Assembly: GCA_038225855.1 (NCBI GenBank)
Contig: JBBRQU010000007.1
Span: 53,952 to 117,951, forward strand
DNA: 64,000 bases
From: CAHJXF01 sp038225855
Lineage (GTDB): Bacteria > Pseudomonadota > Gammaproteobacteria > Burkholderiales > Burkholderiaceae_D
Direction of reading: 5' to 3'
Every line of letters begins with the position of its first letter. Position 1 is the first letter of the stretch. The notes beneath the pieces are model-generated. The model ran no database searches. It saw only the letters and a program-made list of their open reading frames with translations, and was not told the origin of the DNA. Shown here in pieces: positions 60,085-64,000 of this stretch. The translations under genes were made by a program, and so were the position numbers.

Positions 60085-61103
60085 GCATGCACGGCCGTCC
60101 GCGCGATCCGGAAAGCTTCGGCAAGGTCGGCGTGCTGATGGGCGGCGTATCGGCCGAGCGCGAGATCTCGCTGATGTCGGGCAAGGGGGTGCTCGCGGCC
60201 TTGCAAGCACAGGGCGTCGATGCACACGCCTTCGACCCCGGCCTACGCTCGCTCGGTGAACTGGGGACCCAAGACTACGCAAGCGTCTTCATCGCGCTAC
60301 ATGGCCGCTTCGGCGAAGACGGCGCGATCCAGGGCGCGCTCGAATTGCTCGGTATTCCGTACACCGGTAGCGGCGTGATGGCGTCGGCGGTGGCGATGGA
60401 CAAGGTCTTCACCAAGCGCATCTGGGAGAACCACGGTTTGCAGACGCCGCGCTACGCGGTGCTCGATGCGCGATCTTTCAACGGCGGCGACTTGCGCCGC
60501 GTGCCCGACTCGCTCGGGCTGCCGCTGATCGTCAAGCCGCCGCACGAAGGCTCGACCATCGGCATCTCCAAGGTTGCCGGCTACTCGCAGATGCAGGACG
60601 CCTATGCGCTCGCGAGTCGCTTCGACGATGTCGTGCTCGCCGAGGAATTCATTTCAGGCCGCGAACTGACGGTGGCGATCGTCGAGCTCGAGGGTCGGCT
60701 CGAGGCGCTCCCGATCATCGAGATCGTCGCACCCGGTGGCAACTACGACTACCAGAACAAGTACTTCACCAACGACACGCGCTATCCCTGTCCGGCACCG
60801 ATGGCGGACGAACTCGCCGCGCGTATCCGCAACACCGCGCTCGATGCGTTCAATGCGATCGGCTGTGAAGGCTGGGGCCGCGTCGATTTCATGTTGAGAG
60901 CGAGCGACGACCAGCCCTTCCTGCTCGAAGTCAACACGTCGCCGGGAATGACCGGCCACTCGCTCGTGCCGATGGCCGCGCGCGCCGTCGGCTTGAGCTA
61001 TGAAGACCTGTGTGTCGCGGTGCTGGCGAGCGCACGGCTGAAGACGCGGCGCGCGAAACTTTCCGATGCGGCAAGCGCGATGAACGCGAAGGACGAGCAC
61101 TGA
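60081..61103 (+). CDS. ddl: D-alanine:D-alanine ligase
   Basis: 340 residues. ATP-grasp fold: VLMGGVSAEREISL, HGRFGEDGAIQG, VKPPHEGSTIGISK, and the metal site region LEVNTSPGMTGHSLVP. It makes D-Ala-D-Ala for MurF. ATGA overlap with murC; the stop shares one base with ftsQ. Confidence 0.96.
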   Translation: MSMHGRPRDPESFGKVGVLMGGVSAEREISLMSGKGVLAALQAQGVDAHAFDPGLRSLGELGTQDYASVFIALHGRFGEDGAIQGALELLGIPYTGSGVMASAVAMDKVFTKRIWENHGLQTPRYAVLDARSFNGGDLRRVPDSLGLPLIVKPPHEGSTIGISKVAGYSQMQDAYALASRFDDVVLAEEFISGRELTVAIVELEGRLEALPIIEIVAPGGNYDYQNKYFTNDTRYPCPAPMADELAARIRNTALDAFNAIGCEGWGRVDFMLRASDDQPFLLEVNTSPGMTGHSLVPMAARAVGLSYEDLCVAVLASARLKTRRAKLSDAASAMNAKDEH

Positions 61104-62080
61104 TGTGGGATAGCCCGCGCGTGCTCAACCTCGCGGCGATGGCCGTCGCGATCGTCGCCGTTGCCGCGTTCGCGGCAGGCGCGGCCGCGTGGGCGTCGCG
61201 TCGTCCGATGTTCGCGTTGAAGGCGATCCGCGTCGAGCCCGACGTGCTGATCGGCGCCGCCTCCACCCAAGCTTTCCGTCATGTCAACGTTGCGACGATT
61301 CGCCAGGAAGCGATCCCGCGCATTCTCGACACCACGCGCAACAACTTCTTCACCGTCGATCTTGAGGCCGTGCGCCATGCCTTCGAAAGCGTCGCCTGGG
61401 TACGGCGTGCGCAGGTCCGGCGCGAGTGGCCTAATCGCCTCGTCGTGAAGATCGAGGAACATCGGGTGCTGGGCGCCTGGGACGACGGGCGCCTCGTCAA
61501 CACCTTCGGCGAACTGTTCGCGGCCAATCCGGCCGAGGCCGAGGAAGACAGCGAGACGCCGCTGCCGCAGTTGTCCGGACCGGTCGACAGCGAGCGCGAC
61601 GTGGCGTCGCGTTACGTCGACTTCAAGAGCTGGTTCGCGCGACTGTCGCTGGTCCCCGACCAGGTCGCGTTGTCGCCGCGCTATGCGTGGACCGTGCATG
61701 TGGGCGACGGCAGCGACCAAGGCGGCGGCGACGCAGGCACCGGCGAGGGCAACGACAACAGCGGCGGACTGACGATAGCTCTCGGGCGCGAGCGCGACGC
61801 CAACACCATTCCCGAGCGCGTGCTGCGGATGATCAATGCGTGGCCGCAACTGACCGCGCGCTGGCCGAGACCCACGTCGATCGACCTGCGTTATCCGAAC
61901 GGTTTCGCGCTGCGCGCCGAGGGCCTGCGCCTGGCGGTCGAGGGCGCGAAGCCGGCGGCACGCATGGCGCCAAAGCAGGCGCCGAAAAAACCCGCGCCGC
62001 CGCATTCGCAGCCTCGCGTAAAGGCCGATACGCAACCCACCAACCCCTCGACCCAACCCGAAGCGAAAGCAACACGATGA
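61103..62080 (+). CDS. ftsQ: Cell division protein FtsQ
   Basis: 325 residues. One membrane helix (AAMAVAIVAVAAFAAGAAAW), then a POTRA domain (FALKAIRVEPD, TIRQEAIPRI, FESVAWVRRAQVRREWPNRL) and a beta domain. It links FtsL/FtsB to the divisome. An unusual Gly/Asp-rich loop (DGSDQGGGDAGTGEGNDNSG) near residues 200-220 and a Pro/Lys-rich C-terminal tail are not conserved. ATGA overlap with ftsA. Confidence 0.93.
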   Translation: MWDSPRVLNLAAMAVAIVAVAAFAAGAAAWASRRPMFALKAIRVEPDVLIGAASTQAFRHVNVATIRQEAIPRILDTTRNNFFTVDLEAVRHAFESVAWVRRAQVRREWPNRLVVKIEEHRVLGAWDDGRLVNTFGELFAANPAEAEEDSETPLPQLSGPVDSERDVASRYVDFKSWFARLSLVPDQVALSPRYAWTVHVGDGSDQGGGDAGTGEGNDNSGGLTIALGRERDANTIPERVLRMINAWPQLTARWPRPTSIDLRYPNGFALRAEGLRLAVEGAKPAARMAPKQAPKKPAPPHSQPRVKADTQPTNPSTQPEAKATR

Positions 62081-63309
62081 CCAAGGAAACCAAGGATCTG
62101 ATCGTCGGCCTCGACATTGGCACTTCGAAGGTCGTGGCGGTGGTCGCCGAGTTGCGGCCCGACGGTCGATTCGACGTGATCGGCATGGGTCAGCACGAAT
62201 CGAAGGGCCTGAAGAAGGGCGTGGTCGTCAACATCGAGGCGACGGTCAATTCGATCCAGCGCGCGCTCGAGGAAGCCGAGTTGATGGCCGACTGCAAGAT
62301 CCGCGACGTCTACACCGGCATCGCGGGCAGCCACATCAAGAGCTTCAACTCGAGCGGCATGGTCGCGATCAAGGACAAGGAAGTGACGTCCGCCGATATC
62401 GCGCGCGTCGTCGAGACCGCGAAGGCGGTCAGCATTCCGGGCGACCAGCAGATGCTGCATGTGCTGACGCAGGAGTTCATCGTCGACGGCCAGGAAGACG
62501 TGCGCGAGCCGCTCGGCATGAGCGGCATGCGGCTCGAAGTCAAGGTCCACATCGTGACGGGCGCGGTGAGCGCCGCGCAGAACATCGTCAAGTGCGTGCG
62601 CCGCTGCGGCCTCGAAGTGCAGGACCTGATCCTGCAACCGCTTGCGTCCAGCCTCGCGGTGTTGACCGAAGACGAGAAGGAACTCGGCGTGGTGCTGGTC
62701 GATATCGGCGGCGGCACCACCGACATCGCGATCTTCACGGGCGGCGCGATCCGTCACACCGCCGTGATCCCGATCGCCGGCGACCAGATCACCAACGACA
62801 TCGCGATGGCGCTGCGCACGCCCACCGCCGACGCCGAGGACATCAAGATTTCGCACGGCGCGGCCAAGCAGGTGCTGGCCAACGCCGACGACATGATCGA
62901 AGTACCGGGTATCGGGGAACGCGGGCCGCGCATGTTGAGCCGCCAGGCGCTGGCCGCGGTGATCGAGCCGCGCGTCGAGGAACTGTTCTCGCTGATCCAG
63001 CAGGTGGTGCGCGAGTCGGGCTACGAAGAGCTGCTGTCGTCGGGTGTGGTTCTGACCGGCGGCACGTCGTTGATGGACGGCATGGTCGAACTCGGCGAAG
63101 ACATCTTCCTGAAGCCGGTGCGCCTGGGCGTGCCGGACTACGTCGGCAATCTGTCGGACGTCGTCAAGAGTCCGCGCTTCTCGACCGCGATGGGATTGCT
63201 GCAGGAGGCGCGCGTGCAGCGTCTGCGCGGGCGCCGCGCGTCGCAGTCGCGCGGCGGCGTGAAGGACATCTTCCAGCGCATGCGCGAATGGTTCGTCGGA
63301 AATTTCTGA
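62077..63309 (+). CDS. ftsA: Cell division protein FtsA
   Basis: 410 residues. Actin-like fold: DIGTSKVVAVVAE (phosphate 1), ITGAV-type segment VTGAVSAAQNIVKC, DIGGGTTDIAIF (phosphate 2) and VVLTGGTSLMDG (adenosine). The C-terminal amphipathic helix FQRMREWFVGNF tethers the FtsZ ring to the membrane. The start is fixed by overlap with the ftsQ stop. Confidence 0.97.
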   Translation: MTKETKDLIVGLDIGTSKVVAVVAELRPDGRFDVIGMGQHESKGLKKGVVVNIEATVNSIQRALEEAELMADCKIRDVYTGIAGSHIKSFNSSGMVAIKDKEVTSADIARVVETAKAVSIPGDQQMLHVLTQEFIVDGQEDVREPLGMSGMRLEVKVHIVTGAVSAAQNIVKCVRRCGLEVQDLILQPLASSLAVLTEDEKELGVVLVDIGGGTTDIAIFTGGAIRHTAVIPIAGDQITNDIAMALRTPTADAEDIKISHGAAKQVLANADDMIEVPGIGERGPRMLSRQALAAVIEPRVEELFSLIQQVVRESGYEELLSSGVVLTGGTSLMDGMVELGEDIFLKPVRLGVPDYVGNLSDVVKSPRFSTAMGLLQEARVQRLRGRRASQSRGGVKDIFQRMREWFVGNF

Positions 63310-63388
63310 AGGTTGCAGTGGTTGCAAGTCAAGGGATAAAAAAGATTTGAAGGTGTGATGTTCGAGGTGTCAAGCAATGAGACGTGAA

Positions 63389-63425
63389 GCAAGAGCAGTG
63401 AGCAAGAGCAGTGGCAAGAGCTGTG
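63389..63425 (+). repeat. Triple tandem repeat between ftsA and ftsZ
   Basis: Three head-to-tail copies of GCAAGAGCAGTG (units of 13, 12 and 12 bases; the third has one change) lie in the 218-base ftsA-ftsZ gap. The gap is more A/T-rich than the genes and probably holds the ftsZ promoter, which I could not resolve. Confidence 0.6.
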
Positions 63426-63527
63426 AAACGGAAAGGAACAAGGATTTTGGACTTAGCTTTTCGCCGAATCCCAAGTCCTGGTTCCTGAATCGTGTCCCGA
63501 ATCTGTATCGATAAATCGGAGGTCGTC

Positions 63528-64000
63528 ATGACGTTTGAAATGCTGGAGAACGAAACACAGGGCGCGGTCATCAAGGTGATCGGCGTCGGGGGTGCGGGCG
63601 GCAATGCCGTGCAGCACATGATCAACCGCGGTGTCCAGGGCGTGGAGTTCATCTGCGCGAACACCGACGCGCAGGCGCTGGCGCGTTCGAAAGCCGAGAA
63701 CGTGATCCAGCTCGGCAAGACCGGGCTCGGCGCCGGAGCCAAGCCGGAAGCCGGACGCGCGGCCGCCGAGGAAGCGCGCGAGCGCATCGCCGAAGCGTTG
63801 AAGGACGCGCACATGGTCTTCATCACTGCGGGCATGGGTGGCGGCACCGGTACGGGCGCTGCGCCGATCGTCGCGCAGGTCGCCAAGGAGATGGGCATCC
63901 TGACGGTGGGCGTGGTTTCGAAGCCGTTCGCATTCGAGGGCGTTCGCAAGATGCGCACCGCCGAAGACGGTCTCGACAGCCTCGGCACCCACGTCGATTC
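63528..64000 (+). CDS. ftsZ: Cell division GTPase FtsZ, 5' part
   Basis: 157 codons to the window edge. MTFEMLENETQGAVIKVIGV is followed by GGAGGNAV and NTDAQAL. The tubulin signature GGGTGTGAAP (in AGMGGGTGTGAAPIVAQV) is present. FtsZ polymerises at midcell with GTP. CGGAGG lies seven bases before the ATG. The rest, including the T7 loop and C-terminal peptide, is outside the window. Confidence 0.96.
   Translation, partial: MTFEMLENETQGAVIKVIGVGGAGGNAVQHMINRGVQGVEFICANTDAQALARSKAENVIQLGKTGLGAGAKPEAGRAAAEEARERIAEALKDAHMVFITAGMGGGTGTGAAPIVAQVAKEMGILTVGVVSKPFAFEGVRKMRTAEDGLDSLGTHVD

Noticed and set aside
1..64000. Search for an exotic defence island, prophage or integrated plasmid
   Set aside because: No integrase, transposase, restriction, toxin-antitoxin or phage structural genes were recognised; the window is largely housekeeping operons.

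Overview
The window is high-G+C DNA packed with long operons, many of whose genes overlap by 1 to 8 bases at stop/start junctions. Gene content points to a betaproteobacterium, probably of the Burkholderiales or a near relative. The supporting signs are the fmdB-DUF502-aspS-nudB-clsB order, the engB-hemB neighbourhood with cytochrome c4 and a HiPIP, a complete System I (ccm) cytochrome c maturation operon, an entericidin/CsbD/DUF1328 group and a classical dcw cluster. This placement is inferred from gene content; no alignment was run. No rRNA, tRNA, CRISPR array, prophage or intact insertion sequence was seen.

Layout. 1-7660 (minus strand): the N-terminal half of a prolyl oligopeptidase, then a P450 - TetR - acyl-CoA dehydrogenase - FadN-like trifunctional fatty-acid module without a thiolase. 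7821-8719: a decayed ECF sigma factor / Ser-Thr kinase locus surrounding one intact small secreted cysteine-rich protein. 8720-17973: hslR and a 'ligase-associated' DNA repair set (PdeM phosphoesterase, Lhr helicase, ATP-dependent ligase, MBL-fold exonuclease). A DUF429 gene is embedded in this set and a diguanylate cyclase divides it. 17957-24556: the minus-strand run fmdB, DUF502, aspS, a membrane-anchored unknown, nudB, EEP (YbhP-like) and clsB, which runs on into the repair exonuclease. 24636-29827: small envelope/stress proteins, a lone receiver protein, a NarL-type two-component pair and a ferritin-like protein. 29894-33549: divergent ssb and uvrA. 33660-37928: a lipoprotein esterase, corA, hemB and engB, with a candidate small RNA between hemB and engB. 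38117-39132: cytochrome c4 and a Tat-exported HiPIP. 39213-46143: ccmABCDEFGHI. 46546-64000: mraZ promoter and operator, then mraZ rsmH ftsL ftsI murE murF mraY murD ftsW murG murC ddl ftsQ ftsA and the 5' part of ftsZ.

How the genes work together. The right third makes and polymerises the peptidoglycan precursor and assembles the divisome. The ccm operon matures c-type cytochromes, and cytochrome c4 and the HiPIP are likely local electron carriers. The left part combines fatty-acid oxidation with nucleic-acid repair.

Most notable irregularities: (i) a diverged, frameshifted duplicate of the murC 5' end forms a 51-codon mini-gene stitched between murG and murC by 4-base overlaps; (ii) a palindromic dispersed repeat is inserted in frame inside the DNA ligase gene; (iii) remnants of a sigma factor/kinase pair flank an intact secreted protein; (iv) four 10-bp-spaced MraZ boxes overlap the -10 of the dcw promoter; (v) structured, terminator-bearing intergenic RNAs may lie next to hemB and upstream of the NarL regulator. 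None of these is a proven new system; the first three are the best targets for follow-up.
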